Positions 14,811 through 24,272 of a stretch of 64,000 bases of DNA are shown one piece after another. Each line of letters opens with the position of its first letter. Positions within the stretch are counted from its first letter, which is position 1. This DNA comes from Butyrivibrio fibrisolvens (lineage in GTDB: Bacteria; Bacillota; Clostridia; Lachnospirales; Lachnospiraceae): NCBI RefSeq assembly GCF_037113525.1, contig NZ_CP146963.1:3224001-3288000 (forward strand). Direction: 5' to 3'. The translations under genes and the position numbers were made by a program. Under the pieces are notes generated by a model, which worked only from the letters and a program-made list of their open reading frames with translations, was not told the DNA's origin and ran no database searches.

Positions 14811-16880
14811 ATGAAAATCACAGAGTTTTTACAGCCTCAGGCCGTAAAGTTGGGTCTATCAGTTGCAGATCAGAACGCAGCAATCGATGAACTCATTGCT
14901 TTACACAACGCAGCAGGAAATCTTAAGGATGCAGCAGCATTCAAGGAAGCTATTCTTGCTCGCGAAGCAAAAGGTTCAACAGCAATAGGCATGGGTATTG
15001 CCGTTCCTCACGGTAAGTCTTCTGCTGTAGCTAAGGCAGGACTTTCTGCAATCACAGTTCCTTCAGGTGTTGATTACAAGTCACTTGATGGCAAGCCTTC
15101 AAATCTTTTATTCATGATCGCTGCTCCAGACGGCGCAGCTGACACTCATCTTGAAGTTCTTTCAAAGCTTATGACAATGCTTATGGATGCAAACTTCACA
15201 CAGAAGCTCGTAGCAGCTAAATCTGTTGATGAGTTCCTTAAGATAATCGACGAAAAAGAAGCTGAAAAAGATAAAGAAGCTGCTGCAAAAGCTGCTGCTT
15301 CTGCTCCAAAGTCCCTTAACCTTCTTGCAGTTACAGCATGTCCTACAGGTATCGCTCATACATACATGGCTGCTGAAGCTCTTGAGCAGGCTGCTAAAGA
15401 CAAGGGCTATTCAATCAAAGTTGAGACTGACGGATCAGGCGGAGCCAAGAATGTTCTTACATCTTCTGAGATCCAGTCAGCAGACATTATCATCCTTGCT
15501 GTAGACAAGAACGTTGAAATGGGACGTTTCGATGGTAAGAAAGTCATCAAGGCTTCTACAGCTAATGCTATCCACAATGCAGGCGATCTTCTTGCTAAAG
15601 CTGAGAGTGGCGACGTTCCTGTATATCACCACACAGGTGCAGTTGAGCAGAGCTCTTCAGTTGATGGAGATGAGACACTTGGACGTAAGTTCTATAAGCA
15701 CCTTATGAATGGTGTATCACACATGCTTCCATTCGTAATCGGTGGTGGTATCCTTGTTGCTATCGCATTCCTTATTGATACACTTGCAGGATATGGTGCA
15801 ACAGCTCAGGGTAACTTCGGTAACATGCTTCCAATCTCTTCCTTCCTTAAGAGTGTTGGTGGCACAGCAATGGGACTTATGGTTCCTGTACTTGCCGGTT
15901 ATATTGCATTCTCAATTGCTGATAGACCAGGTCTTGCAGTTGGTTTTGTAGGCGGTATGCTTGCTTCATCCGGTAACCCTGCTCTTTCCAGTGGCGATTT
16001 TGTAAGATGGACAGAAAGACTTGCAGGCGACGCCGTTCCACTTGACGGCTTCAATAAATTTATCGCAAATTTCGCATTTGAAAATGGCGGTGCTACAGTA
16101 TCAGGTTTCCTTGGCGGTATCGCAGCAGGTTTCCTTGCAGGTGCTATCGTACTTTGTCTCAAGAAGATCACATCAGGATTCCCGAAGTCACTCGAAGGAA
16201 TCAAGCCTGTACTTATTTATCCTCTTTGCGGTATATTCCTTATCGGCGTTGCAATGTGCTTTGTCCTTAATCCTATCATCGGACTTATAAACACTGGCCT
16301 TTCAACAATGCTTACTGCACTTTCAGATGCTAACATGCTTGCTCTCCTTGGTCTTGTACTTGGAGCTATGATGGCTATCGATATGGGTGGTCCTATCAAC
16401 AAGGCAGCATATGTATTTGGTACAGGTATGCTTGCAACAGCTCAGGATTATATGGCACAGGGTGCTCAGATGTCAGATCCTAATGTTCGTGCTTGCTATA
16501 TCGCAATGGCAGCTATCATGGCTGGTGGTATGGTTCCTCCAGTAGGTATCGCAATTGCCTGCAAACTCTTCCCTAAGAAGTTCACAGTTGCTGAGCGTGA
16601 GACATGGATCACAAACATCATCATGGGAAGCTCATTCATCACAGAAGGTGCTATTCCATTTGCAGCAGCAGATCCTCTTCATGTAATTCCTTGTACAATG
16701 ATCGGTTCAGGTGTTGCAGGTCTTCTTTCAGCAATCTTTGGATGCACACTGATGGCTCCTCACGGCGGAATCTTCGTATTCGCAACTGTAGGTAATCCTC
16801 TTCTCTACATCGTTGCATGGCTTGTTGGATCTGTCATTACAGCAGTGCTTCTTGGATTCCTCAAGAAGGATAAAGAGTGA
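14811..16880 (+). CDS. fruA: Fructose PTS enzyme IIABC
   Basis: A 689-residue fused membrane permease that imports fructose as fructose 1-phosphate. The EIIA domain (about 1-148) has the phosphorylated His67 in IAVPHGKSS. An Ala/Lys/Glu linker leads to EIIB (about 169-265) with the phospho-cysteine Cys177 in AVTACPTGIAHTYMAAE. EIIC (about 295-685) is a multi-helix membrane domain with GGPINKAAYVFG and PPVGIAIACKLFP. The domain order A-B-C is typical of Firmicutes FruA. It follows fruK after a 136-base spacer. The start is an ATG preceded by GAAAGGGATAGGG. Confidence 0.95.
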   Translation: MKITEFLQPQAVKLGLSVADQNAAIDELIALHNAAGNLKDAAAFKEAILAREAKGSTAIGMGIAVPHGKSSAVAKAGLSAITVPSGVDYKSLDGKPSNLLFMIAAPDGAADTHLEVLSKLMTMLMDANFTQKLVAAKSVDEFLKIIDEKEAEKDKEAAAKAAASAPKSLNLLAVTACPTGIAHTYMAAEALEQAAKDKGYSIKVETDGSGGAKNVLTSSEIQSADIIILAVDKNVEMGRFDGKKVIKASTANAIHNAGDLLAKAESGDVPVYHHTGAVEQSSSVDGDETLGRKFYKHLMNGVSHMLPFVIGGGILVAIAFLIDTLAGYGATAQGNFGNMLPISSFLKSVGGTAMGLMVPVLAGYIAFSIADRPGLAVGFVGGMLASSGNPALSSGDFVRWTERLAGDAVPLDGFNKFIANFAFENGGATVSGFLGGIAAGFLAGAIVLCLKKITSGFPKSLEGIKPVLIYPLCGIFLIGVAMCFVLNPIIGLINTGLSTMLTALSDANMLALLGLVLGAMMAIDMGGPINKAAYVFGTGMLATAQDYMAQGAQMSDPNVRACYIAMAAIMAGGMVPPVGIAIACKLFPKKFTVAERETWITNIIMGSSFITEGAIPFAAADPLHVIPCTMIGSGVAGLLSAIFGCTLMAPHGGIFVFATVGNPLLYIVAWLVGSVITAVLLGFLKKDKE

Positions 16881-17212
16881 TATATAAATTTTTTACCATA
16901 ATCTTATTAAAGGTTGGTAAATAGCAGTATCACTTAGTAAAATGCCATAAACCATAGTGGTTTCAAATAATACTTCATCGCCCTGCATGCTGTCAAAGGC
17001 ATGCAGGGTATTAGTGCTAATTATGGATATCGATTATAATAAGATTAGAAATCTATATTCTCCATAGCACAGTTACATGATCAGATATTGTTACAATATA
17101 GGCTATGATATGCGAATCACGCATGGCTATGCCATTTGCGTTGTTCTATCACCATATAAATGTGAAATAAATGATCTAAATATTTTTTAATAAACCATAG
17201 GAGGAATAACAA
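16881..17212. other. 332-base fruA-ptsH spacer with a hairpin
   Basis: No ORF is supported. It holds a perfect 10-bp hairpin CCCTGCATGC/GCATGCAGGG (16981-17008, 8-base loop), which is a possible fruA terminator but lacks a following T-run. A small AAACCA/TGGTTT repeat lies near 16951-16965. The rest is AT-rich and presumably contains the ptsH promoter, which I could not place with confidence. Confidence 0.5.
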
Positions 17213-17476
17213 ATGGTATCAGCAAATGTTAAAGTAGTTAATGCAGAAGGAATGCACATGCGTCCGGCTAGTCTTTTTTGCCAGACAGTAACTCCTTTCC
17301 AGAGCACAGTTAAGATCAATTTCAACGGTAATGAATTCGATGCAAAGTCAGTTATGATGCTCATGAGTGCATGCATTAAATGTGGTGCAGAAATTGAGAT
17401 CAAGTGTGACGGACCTGACGAGAACGAAGCTCTTAAGGCTGCTGTTGATCTTGTAAACAGCGGACTTGGTGACTAA
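17213..17476 (+). CDS. ptsH: Phosphocarrier protein HPr
   Basis: Cytoplasmic phosphate carrier between enzyme I and the IIA domains. The 87-residue protein has the active His at position 15 in GMHMRPAS (usually GLHARPA) and Ser46 in DAKSVMMLMSA, the site that HPr kinase phosphorylates in Gram-positive bacteria for carbon catabolite control. Two Cys-containing changes (FCQ, ACIKCG) are unusual but outside the active site. A GGAGG ribosome site precedes the ATG. It is followed by ptsI after two tandem hairpins. Confidence 0.95.
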   Translation: MVSANVKVVNAEGMHMRPASLFCQTVTPFQSTVKINFNGNEFDAKSVMMLMSACIKCGAEIEIKCDGPDENEALKAAVDLVNSGLGD

Positions 17477-17477
17477 T

Positions 17478-17544
17478 ATGTTAACTTGAATTGATAATTC
17501 AAGTTAACATCTCAACATTGTTGAACCTGTGGTTCAACAATGTT
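17478..17544 (+). terminator. Two tandem perfect hairpins between ptsH and ptsI
   Basis: The first hairpin has 15-bp perfect arms (17478-17492 and 17496-17510) and the second 14-bp perfect arms (17514-17527 and 17531-17544), both with 3-base loops and only 3 bases between them. Neither has a T-run, so complete termination is doubtful; attenuation or protection of the ptsH mRNA 3' end is as likely. Confidence 0.6.
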
Positions 17545-17580
17545 CAATTATAATCATCAAATTGAAAGGATCTGACAAAT

Positions 17581-19287
17581 ATGTACGAGGGAATAGCTGC
17601 TTCAAGAGGCATAGGAATTGGTTCCGTATGCCGTATAATCGAACATGATCTTACATATGAAAATCACAAACCCGAAGATACTGAAGCTGAAAAAGGACGT
17701 CTTCACAGTGCTGTTGAGTCTTTCAAGCAGGAAACAACAGAGATGGCTGAAGACATCCGTAAGAGAATCGGACCCAAGGAGGCTCAAATCCTTGAGGGTC
17801 ATCTTGTTATGATATCCGACCCTGCCATGGTAGGCGAGATGGACAAGATGATCGACAACAATCAATGTGCAGAAGCTGCTGTTTCTGCTGTTTGTGATAT
17901 GTTCATTAACATGTTCTCATCCATGGATGATGAGCTTATGAAACAGCGTGCATCTGATGTTAAGGATATTAAGCATAGTCTTTTAAAGATTCTTCTTGGT
18001 ATTGAAGATATCAATATCAGCAAGGTAGCTCCGGGAACAGTCCTTGTAGCCAAGGATCTGACACCTTCAATGACATCTCAGATAGTTAAAGAGAATGTTG
18101 CCGGAATCATCACAGAGATAGGTGGTAAGACTTCCCACTCTGCTATCCTTGCAAGAGCACTTGAGATTCCTGCAGTACTTTCTGTTCCTGGAATCATCGA
18201 TCTTGTAAACGACAAGGATACAGCTATCATCGATGGTACTGAGGGACAGGTATTTATCAATCCTACAGGAGACGTGCTCTCCACATATATCAGAAAACGT
18301 GAAGACTTCATCAGGAAGCAGGAAGAGCTTAAGAAATTCCACGGCAAAGAGACTGTTACTGCTGATGGCAAGAAGCTTGAACTCTTCTGCAACATCGGAA
18401 CTCCTAAGGATGCCAAGAAGGCTATCGAGTGCGATGGTGAGGGAATTGGTCTTTTCCGTTCAGAATTCCTGTTCATGAATAATACTCATCTTCCTAACGA
18501 AGACGAGCAGTTTGAAGCATACAAGGAAGCCGTTCAGACTATGGGCGGCAAGGCCGTTATCATCCGTACCCTTGATATCGGTGGCGATAAGGACATTCCT
18601 TATCTTAATCTGGAAAAAGAGGAGAACCCATTCCTCGGCTACAGAGCAGTTCGTTACTGCCTGGCTAATCCGGATACTTACAAGATCCAGCTTCGTGCTA
18701 TCATGCGCGCAAGTGCTTTTGGTAAAGTTAAGATCATGCTTCCTCTTGTTACAACAGTTGACGAAATTAGAAGTGTCAAGGCTATGGTTGAAGACCTGAA
18801 AAAAGACCTTGATGCTGAAGGTATCGACTATGACAAGAACATCGAAGTTGGTTGTATGATGGAAACAGCAGCAGCTTCTCTTATCGCAGATAAGCTTGCT
18901 AAAGAGTCTGATTTCTTCTCAATCGGAACCAACGATCTGACTCAGTACACAATGAGCGTAGACAGAGGAAATGCAAAGGTTGCATACCTTTATTCCGCAT
19001 TCCAGCCATCAGTGCTCCGCTCTATCAAGAACATCATCGCAGCAGGTAATGCAGCAGGCATTCCTGTTGGTATGTGCGGAGAGGCAGCTGCAGATCCTCT
19101 TATGATCCCGCTTCTCATTGCATTCGGTCTTGATGAGTACAGTGTTAACCCTGTACTGGTACTGACAGCAAGATGCATTATCAGCAAGTGGTCTGTGGAA
19201 GAGGCTAAGGCTCTCGCAGACAAGGTAATGGAGCTTGATACAGAAAAAGAGATCGTAGAGCTCTTGAAAGCATCAGCTAAAGATTAA
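17581..19287 (+). CDS. ptsI: PTS enzyme I (phosphoenolpyruvate-protein phosphotransferase)
   Basis: Transfers phosphate from PEP to HPr. The N-terminal HPr-binding and swivel domains contain the phosphorylated His186 in GGKTSHSAILARALEIP. The C-terminal PEP-binding barrel has DGEGIGLFRSEFLFM, the metal-binding GTNDLTQY and the catalytic Cys in GMCGEAAADP. The 568-residue length is normal. ATG 17581 follows GAAAGGATCTG. It is the last gene of the PTS region and faces the convergent yesN-type gene across a very long hairpin. Confidence 0.96.
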   Translation: MYEGIAASRGIGIGSVCRIIEHDLTYENHKPEDTEAEKGRLHSAVESFKQETTEMAEDIRKRIGPKEAQILEGHLVMISDPAMVGEMDKMIDNNQCAEAAVSAVCDMFINMFSSMDDELMKQRASDVKDIKHSLLKILLGIEDINISKVAPGTVLVAKDLTPSMTSQIVKENVAGIITEIGGKTSHSAILARALEIPAVLSVPGIIDLVNDKDTAIIDGTEGQVFINPTGDVLSTYIRKREDFIRKQEELKKFHGKETVTADGKKLELFCNIGTPKDAKKAIECDGEGIGLFRSEFLFMNNTHLPNEDEQFEAYKEAVQTMGGKAVIIRTLDIGGDKDIPYLNLEKEENPFLGYRAVRYCLANPDTYKIQLRAIMRASAFGKVKIMLPLVTTVDEIRSVKAMVEDLKKDLDAEGIDYDKNIEVGCMMETAAASLIADKLAKESDFFSIGTNDLTQYTMSVDRGNAKVAYLYSAFQPSVLRSIKNIIAAGNAAGIPVGMCGEAAADPLMIPLLIAFGLDEYSVNPVLVLTARCIISKWSVEEAKALADKVMELDTEKEIVELLKASAKD

Positions 19288-19330
19288 TGTGATTCAGATT
19301 GCGTTGCAATTTAAATCTCCATAAAAGGCC

Positions 19331-19419
19331 GGGGGCTGGCAGTTAATAAAGGATTTTTTCGTCGTGAAAGTGTTATAAAATTCAAAGACTCAAAAATCCT
19401 TTATTGACTGCCAGCCCCC
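19331..19419. terminator. 28-bp inverted repeat between convergent ptsI and yesN-like genes
   Basis: Arms 19331-19358 and 19392-19419 pair over 28 positions with one G-T wobble, enclosing a 33-base loop. The outer part is GGGGGCTGGCAG and the inner part ends in T5 against A5. As a bidirectional terminator between convergent genes it fits, but it is far longer than needed for intrinsic termination. A MITE-like origin is possible. Confidence 0.65.
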
Positions 19420-19463
19420 TGATTTTCTGCAAAGCCTATATAGTGTTTTCTTGGATCTGGTTA

Positions 19464-20225
19464 TTATAGCTTATTCTGCTGCCTAAATTCTTGCGGAGTT
19501 TGGCCGGTGTGTTCTTTGAAGGTCTTGGTAAAATAGGACGAGTAAGAAAAGCCGACCCTGCTTGAAATATCAGTTACAGAAAGCGAGGTCTTGGAAAGAA
19601 GCTGCTTTGAGACTGATATTCTTTTTTTAACAATATAATCACTTATGGTATATCCGGTTTCTTTTTTAAAGATTCTGCCAAGATAACCGGAACTTACATG
19701 AACCATTGCAGCGAGTTCATCTCTTTGAAGATTGCCGACGGAAAGGTTTTCTGCAATAAGTTTTTTGACCTGGTCTACTATCTTCTCAGGTGATTCCTTT
19801 ATAGTATCCATTGCAAGTTCTGAAAAATCCACCTGCTTGTCTTCTAAAAGAATTTTCTTTTCTATCTTCTCGATTATCGTTTCAAGTTCATTATAAGGAA
19901 TTGGTTTCAAAAGATAATCTTCCACTCCAAGGCGAAGCGCTTCCTGTGCATAAGAAAACTCAGCGTGGCCTGTATAGAAAATTGATTTAACATAGGGTTT
20001 ATTGTCATAAAGCCATCTGATGAGTTCGATCCCATTGCCATTTGGCATTTCTATATCGGTGATGATTATATCAATATCATATGTCTTGAGCATTCTGATA
20101 GCTGTATCTTTACTATGACATTTATATATTTTATCAGCATTAAGCCTTTCCCAATCCACACCTTCTTCGAGTCCGAGCAGGGCTACTTCTTCATCATCTG
20201 TAAGTAAAAAATTAAACTTTCTCAT
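19464..20225 (-). CDS. YesN-type response regulator, receiver plus AraC HTH
   Basis: A 253-residue transcription factor. The N-terminal receiver has its phosphoacceptor Asp57 in IIITDIEMPNGNG, with the Lys in YLLKPIPYNE. A linker leads to a C-terminal AraC-type double helix-turn-helix (about 155-250) with ELAAMVHVSSGYLGRIFKKE and ISSRVGFSYSSYFTKTFKE. Its ATG overlaps the kinase stop (TAATG), so the two are translationally coupled. It probably activates the adjacent ABC importer and hydrolase genes in response to an extracellular oligosaccharide. Confidence 0.92.
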   Translation of the reverse strand: MRKFNFLLTDDEEVALLGLEEGVDWERLNADKIYKCHSKDTAIRMLKTYDIDIIITDIEMPNGNGIELIRWLYDNKPYVKSIFYTGHAEFSYAQEALRLGVEDYLLKPIPYNELETIIEKIEKKILLEDKQVDFSELAMDTIKESPEKIVDQVKKLIAENLSVGNLQRDELAAMVHVSSGYLGRIFKKETGYTISDYIVKKRISVSKQLLSKTSLSVTDISSRVGFSYSSYFTKTFKEHTGQTPQEFRQQNKL

Positions 20226-21949
20226 TAAAAATCGTCCTCAAAATCAGAATCATTTATAGTAATACACGGTATCTTAATGATCGTGACAGCACCTTCTTCA
20301 TTTTTAAGTTCTATTGATGCCTTGTCATCGAATATGAGTTTAAGTCTCTGTCTTATATTATTAAGGCCGACATGACCTTCTACATTTATTTTACCATCAT
20401 AAGCCTTGATGATACGTTCAGGATATCCTCCGCCATTATCTTTTATGATCATCGTAATATACTCTTTTTTCTCATCCGCATGAGCAGATATTTCTATCAG
20501 ACAATTCTTCTGAGTTGAAAAGGCATATTTAACACTGTTTTCCACAAATGTAAGAATCAAAAAAGGAGGAACAAGTGCACTTCTCAAGCCATCTTCTATA
20601 TTCAGATCAACTTTGATCTGCTTAACATATCTGATCTCTTGAATTTCCATATAACAATCCAGATAATCAAGCTCTTTGCTAAGCTCAACAAGTTCACGAG
20701 TATCATAGAACATATATCTTGAGTAGTTGACGATTGCTTTGGACAAGCGCTGGATAGTTTCAAAATCACGGCGCTGTGCCAGCGAATAGATTATATTCAA
20801 AGTATTGGCAAAAAAGTGCGGTTTGATCTGCTGCTGGAGATATTGCATAGTAGCTTTCTGACTTTCCAGCTCTGCTTCATATTTTTCAATCTTAAGTTTC
20901 TTGATCCTTGCCGCCATATTATTAAATGTTTTGATCAGATATGAAAGCTCACTTATATTAGAATCGTCTTCCATCGTTATATCAAGATTGCCTTCGGAGA
21001 ACCGGTTCATATTACCTGCAAAAAGGTTTATAGGTGTTATGAGCTTTCTTGATACTATAAGACAAGAAACCGGAGCCATTATAAGTAAAGCAATTGCAAT
21101 GCAGGCAAAAATGATCCTGAATACCCATAGATCAGATATTATTGAATCTTTACTTGTCAGAATACCAAAATAATATCCGGTCCTATCCGACACATACCCT
21201 GTCTGCAGATAACTTTTTTCACCAATCTCAACATATTGTCCTTCGTTTAAGACATTTATGGATCCAGATATATCAGCAGAAGAAACGATGATATCTCCAT
21301 TCTCATCAGCAGCAAAAACTATACTGTCATCACTTGTAGCTGCTTCGCTAAGCCCATTAAGAATTTCCTGTGTTGAAACACCCACAACAAAATAGCTTTG
21401 CTCAAACTTGATGATCCTCACCATATAATTCTGTCGAGTTCCTTTGACAACCATATATCGTCTAAGTGTACTATCGTCGTTTTGCTCTATCTGATCTTTA
21501 ATAAGAGTTTTGACTTCTTTTTTATCGTTATAATGTCTTCCGTTGGCCGATTCTATCCAGATTGGCTCGTTATCGCTTTGTGTATAAAATAAAATGTAAT
21601 CTATAGCATCTGACCAGTTAACTATACTATTGATAGATGCTGAAATTGCGCTTTTGGTCTCTAACAATTTTACAGGATCCTCTTCAGACTGGAGAGAACT
21701 GTATAGCTTTGAAGGAGACTGCGTTGATCCGTTGTACATGGCCTCATAGATATAGCTGTCTGCAAAATCAAGCATCTTCTCAACATTTGAGGATGATACA
21801 TAGACCTTACTTCCGATATTCTCTTCTGCTTTTATTGTCAGATTCTTAAGGAAAAAAAATTGTGCGATAAGATAGATCAAAAAGAACACAACAAAAAGAC
21901 CGATCCAATATCTGATCAATAATTGTTGTAAATTCTTTTTCTTTACCAT
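20225..21949 (-). CDS. YesM-type sensor histidine kinase
   Basis: Membrane sensor kinase. One helix near the N-terminus and one near residue 280 bracket an extracellular sensing domain of about 240 residues. HAMP and coiled linker follow, then the His_kinase motif QQIKPHFFANTLNIIYSLA with the phosphoacceptor His, and the ATPase boxes LTFVENSVKYAF, IKDNGGGYPE and GHVGLNNIRQRL. ATG 21949 has TGGAGA at proper spacing; an in-frame ATG at 21970 lacks one. The LytS/YesM family lacks a conventional dimerization domain. The partner regulator overlaps its 3' end. The ligand is unknown. Confidence 0.92.
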   Translation of the reverse strand: MVKKKNLQQLLIRYWIGLFVVFFLIYLIAQFFFLKNLTIKAEENIGSKVYVSSSNVEKMLDFADSYIYEAMYNGSTQSPSKLYSSLQSEEDPVKLLETKSAISASINSIVNWSDAIDYILFYTQSDNEPIWIESANGRHYNDKKEVKTLIKDQIEQNDDSTLRRYMVVKGTRQNYMVRIIKFEQSYFVVGVSTQEILNGLSEAATSDDSIVFAADENGDIIVSSADISGSINVLNEGQYVEIGEKSYLQTGYVSDRTGYYFGILTSKDSIISDLWVFRIIFACIAIALLIMAPVSCLIVSRKLITPINLFAGNMNRFSEGNLDITMEDDSNISELSYLIKTFNNMAARIKKLKIEKYEAELESQKATMQYLQQQIKPHFFANTLNIIYSLAQRRDFETIQRLSKAIVNYSRYMFYDTRELVELSKELDYLDCYMEIQEIRYVKQIKVDLNIEDGLRSALVPPFLILTFVENSVKYAFSTQKNCLIEISAHADEKKEYITMIIKDNGGGYPERIIKAYDGKINVEGHVGLNNIRQRLKLIFDDKASIELKNEEGAVTIIKIPCITINDSDFEDDF

Positions 21950-22013
21950 TTCTATCTCCATTCGGTACATTTATTCTCGAATACTGAAATCTGCAAAATT
22001 TCTATATGCACCT

Positions 22014-23363
22014 TTATTCAAATATCATGCAGCTGCCTGATCCCTCATACTTATCCCAGTGATCATACGCGTTTTCAGGCTTGTTGGGATCACCGCTTTT
22101 CATAAAATTGGTCCAATAAGTGATCATCTTGTCAGATAAGTCATGATCCCTTTGTTCCATAGGTCTCCAGCAATAGTCCATACTTCCAAACACATACCAA
22201 AGTTCTGCTGAGTGAAATGCTCCCGCATCATCACCCGGAAGCTTTCTGTCAAAATAGTAAACATACGCTCCGGCTCTTTTTGCAAACTCTGTATCTGCTA
22301 TATGCATCGGATTATTCTCGGGAGTCTTAACCTTATTTTGCTCAGTTGTAAGATCATCCCCATTGCATCCGAGAATGTAAGGAATATCAAGGAATTGTCC
22401 TTTATCCATAAGTTCAAAAATATCTTCTCTAAAAAGTTCCCCATCGATCACCGGAACAAAAGGCATGCCCTTCTTTTCCTGAAAGCTCCTTCCTATGGTA
22501 ACCCCTACCTTTTTCATGAGCTCACCTTCATCAATCGAAAATAGTCTCTTGAGCGCAGCCTGTTTATATGCTTCATCTGTCGCACATCTTTGGGTATCTA
22601 TCTCCAGCTCTTCAAATAGTATATCTGCTATTTCAACTGCTTTATCAACTGTCCTTAGACTGCCGAGGGGATTTTTGTACCCGCCTCCGCTTTGCAGGAT
22701 CATGCGGTTACAAAGGCCTTTCATCTGACTGGTGCAGGCAAGTGCCTGAAGACTCATCGCTCCTGCTGACTGGCCAAATGCTGTTATATTATCAGGGTCT
22801 CCGCCAAATGATCTGATGTTTTCTTTGACCCATCTAAATGCACTCAGCTGATCCCAGAGTCCCAAGTTACCGCCGGCTGTATTCCTGCCTTCTTCTCTTA
22901 TAAGCGGATGACAGAGAAAGCCAAGTGCTCCCAGTCTGTAGTTTAATGTAACTACTATGACTCCGCGCTCACACAGTTTGTTACAGACAAAAGGAAGATT
23001 TGATCCTGCTCCTCCAAGAAATGCTCCCCCATGAACATATACTGCAACAGGAAGATCCGAGCCTTCCTTACACATTCCTTCAGGAACCCAGATATTAAGA
23101 TAAAGGCAGTCTTCGCTTTCCCTGGTATCAAAATCAGGATCTGAATAAAACTCTTTTTCATAAAATCCGCCTCGTTTAGGGCCTTGCATAGCATGTGCCG
23201 AATACATATCAGCCATATAGACGCCTTCCCATGCTTCAAGAGGAAAAGGCTTTTTAAATCTCTTTTCTCCTATTGGGGGCATTGCATAAGGCACGCCTTT
23301 AAATATATGACAGCCATGCGCTTCTATTCCTTCTATTAATCCGTAATTCGTTTCAACTATCAT
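22014..23363 (-). CDS. Type-B carboxylesterase
   Basis: Predicted cytoplasmic alpha/beta hydrolase; no signal peptide is seen. The oxyanion motif is YVHGGAFLGGAG, the nucleophile is the Ser in ITAFGQSAGAMSLQ, preceded by the typical EDCLYLNIWVPEG. A His in DAGAFHSAEL may complete the triad. At 449 residues it is shorter than classic type-B esterases (about 500-550). A GAGGTGG ribosome site lies just upstream, 12 bases after the lplC-like permease, so it is cotranscribed with the importer. It could remove acetyl or feruloyl groups from imported oligosaccharides; this role is inferred from context. Confidence 0.87.
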   Translation of the reverse strand: MIVETNYGLIEGIEAHGCHIFKGVPYAMPPIGEKRFKKPFPLEAWEGVYMADMYSAHAMQGPKRGGFYEKEFYSDPDFDTRESEDCLYLNIWVPEGMCKEGSDLPVAVYVHGGAFLGGAGSNLPFVCNKLCERGVIVVTLNYRLGALGFLCHPLIREEGRNTAGGNLGLWDQLSAFRWVKENIRSFGGDPDNITAFGQSAGAMSLQALACTSQMKGLCNRMILQSGGGYKNPLGSLRTVDKAVEIADILFEELEIDTQRCATDEAYKQAALKRLFSIDEGELMKKVGVTIGRSFQEKKGMPFVPVIDGELFREDIFELMDKGQFLDIPYILGCNGDDLTTEQNKVKTPENNPMHIADTEFAKRAGAYVYYFDRKLPGDDAGAFHSAELWYVFGSMDYCWRPMEQRDHDLSDKMITYWTNFMKSGDPNKPENAYDHWDKYEGSGSCMIFE

Positions 23364-23375
23364 TTGCCACCTCGT

Positions 23376-24260
23376 TTATCCTTTGACTGCACCAACTGTA
23401 AGTCCTTCCATGTAGTATTTCTGGAAAAATGGATATAATACAACCATCGGGATCATGCCTACTACTGCAATAGCCATACGAATTCCAAGTGTCGGAATAT
23501 TGACTGTATCCGTTGCTCCAAGGGATGCATCCATAGACTGTGAGAGGTACTGAACATTGGTAAGCATGTTATTAAGAAGCGCCTGAATACTTACAAGATT
23601 TTTATCAGTAATGAAATAAAGGCTGTTCTTCCAATCATTCCAGTACATAAGAGCTTTCATGAAACCTATAGTAGCAATGATCGGCTTACTAAGCGGCAGT
23701 ACCATCGTAAAGAAGATTCCAAACTCAGAAAGTCCGTCCATTCTGGCACTTTCAAGGATTTCCTGAGGAATATTATTCTGGAAATAGGTTCTTGTGATCA
23801 TAATGTGGAAGGCACTTACGAACACAAAAGGGAATATGAGCGCCCAGATAGTATTCTTAATATGAAAAAGATTGCACCAGCTCATGTAGCTTGGAACAAG
23901 ACCTCCTGAAAAAAGCATTGTAAAAAGAACATAAAAGCTTATGATCCTCTTACCCGGAAGTCCCGGAACTGTAAGTGTGTATGAGATCATGGTCGTAACA
24001 ATGATACTTGCCAGCGTTCCGACCAAAGTAACAATAATCGTTATAAAATACGCATGAAAAACACTGCCTTCAGAAAAAATAAATTTGTATGATGTAAAAT
24101 CTATATGTTTTGGAACTAGTGAATATCCATATTTCATGATGTCAGATTCAGCCGATATCGACGCCATGAGCAAAAGCAGTATAGGGAAAATAACTGATAC
24201 TCCCAAGATGATCAAAATTATATTAGCAAAGATCTGAAAACCCCTGTCATTTTTTACCAT
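23376..24260 (-). CDS. Carbohydrate ABC transporter permease, LplC/YtcP type
   Basis: A 294-residue inner-membrane permease with six predicted helices and the binding-protein-dependent permease loop (EILESARMDGLSEFGIFFTMVLPLSKPIIA) that docks the ATPase. The C-terminal KYYMEGLTVGAVKG ending is typical of LplC/YtcP permeases. It forms the channel with the next permease. No ATPase gene is in the operon; members of this class commonly share a general MsmK-type ATPase encoded elsewhere. Confidence 0.92.
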   Translation of the reverse strand: MVKNDRGFQIFANIILIILGVSVIFPILLLLMASISAESDIMKYGYSLVPKHIDFTSYKFIFSEGSVFHAYFITIIVTLVGTLASIIVTTMISYTLTVPGLPGKRIISFYVLFTMLFSGGLVPSYMSWCNLFHIKNTIWALIFPFVFVSAFHIMITRTYFQNNIPQEILESARMDGLSEFGIFFTMVLPLSKPIIATIGFMKALMYWNDWKNSLYFITDKNLVSIQALLNNMLTNVQYLSQSMDASLGATDTVNIPTLGIRMAIAVVGMIPMVVLYPFFQKYYMEGLTVGAVKG

Positions 24261-24272
24261 AATAAATTCTCC

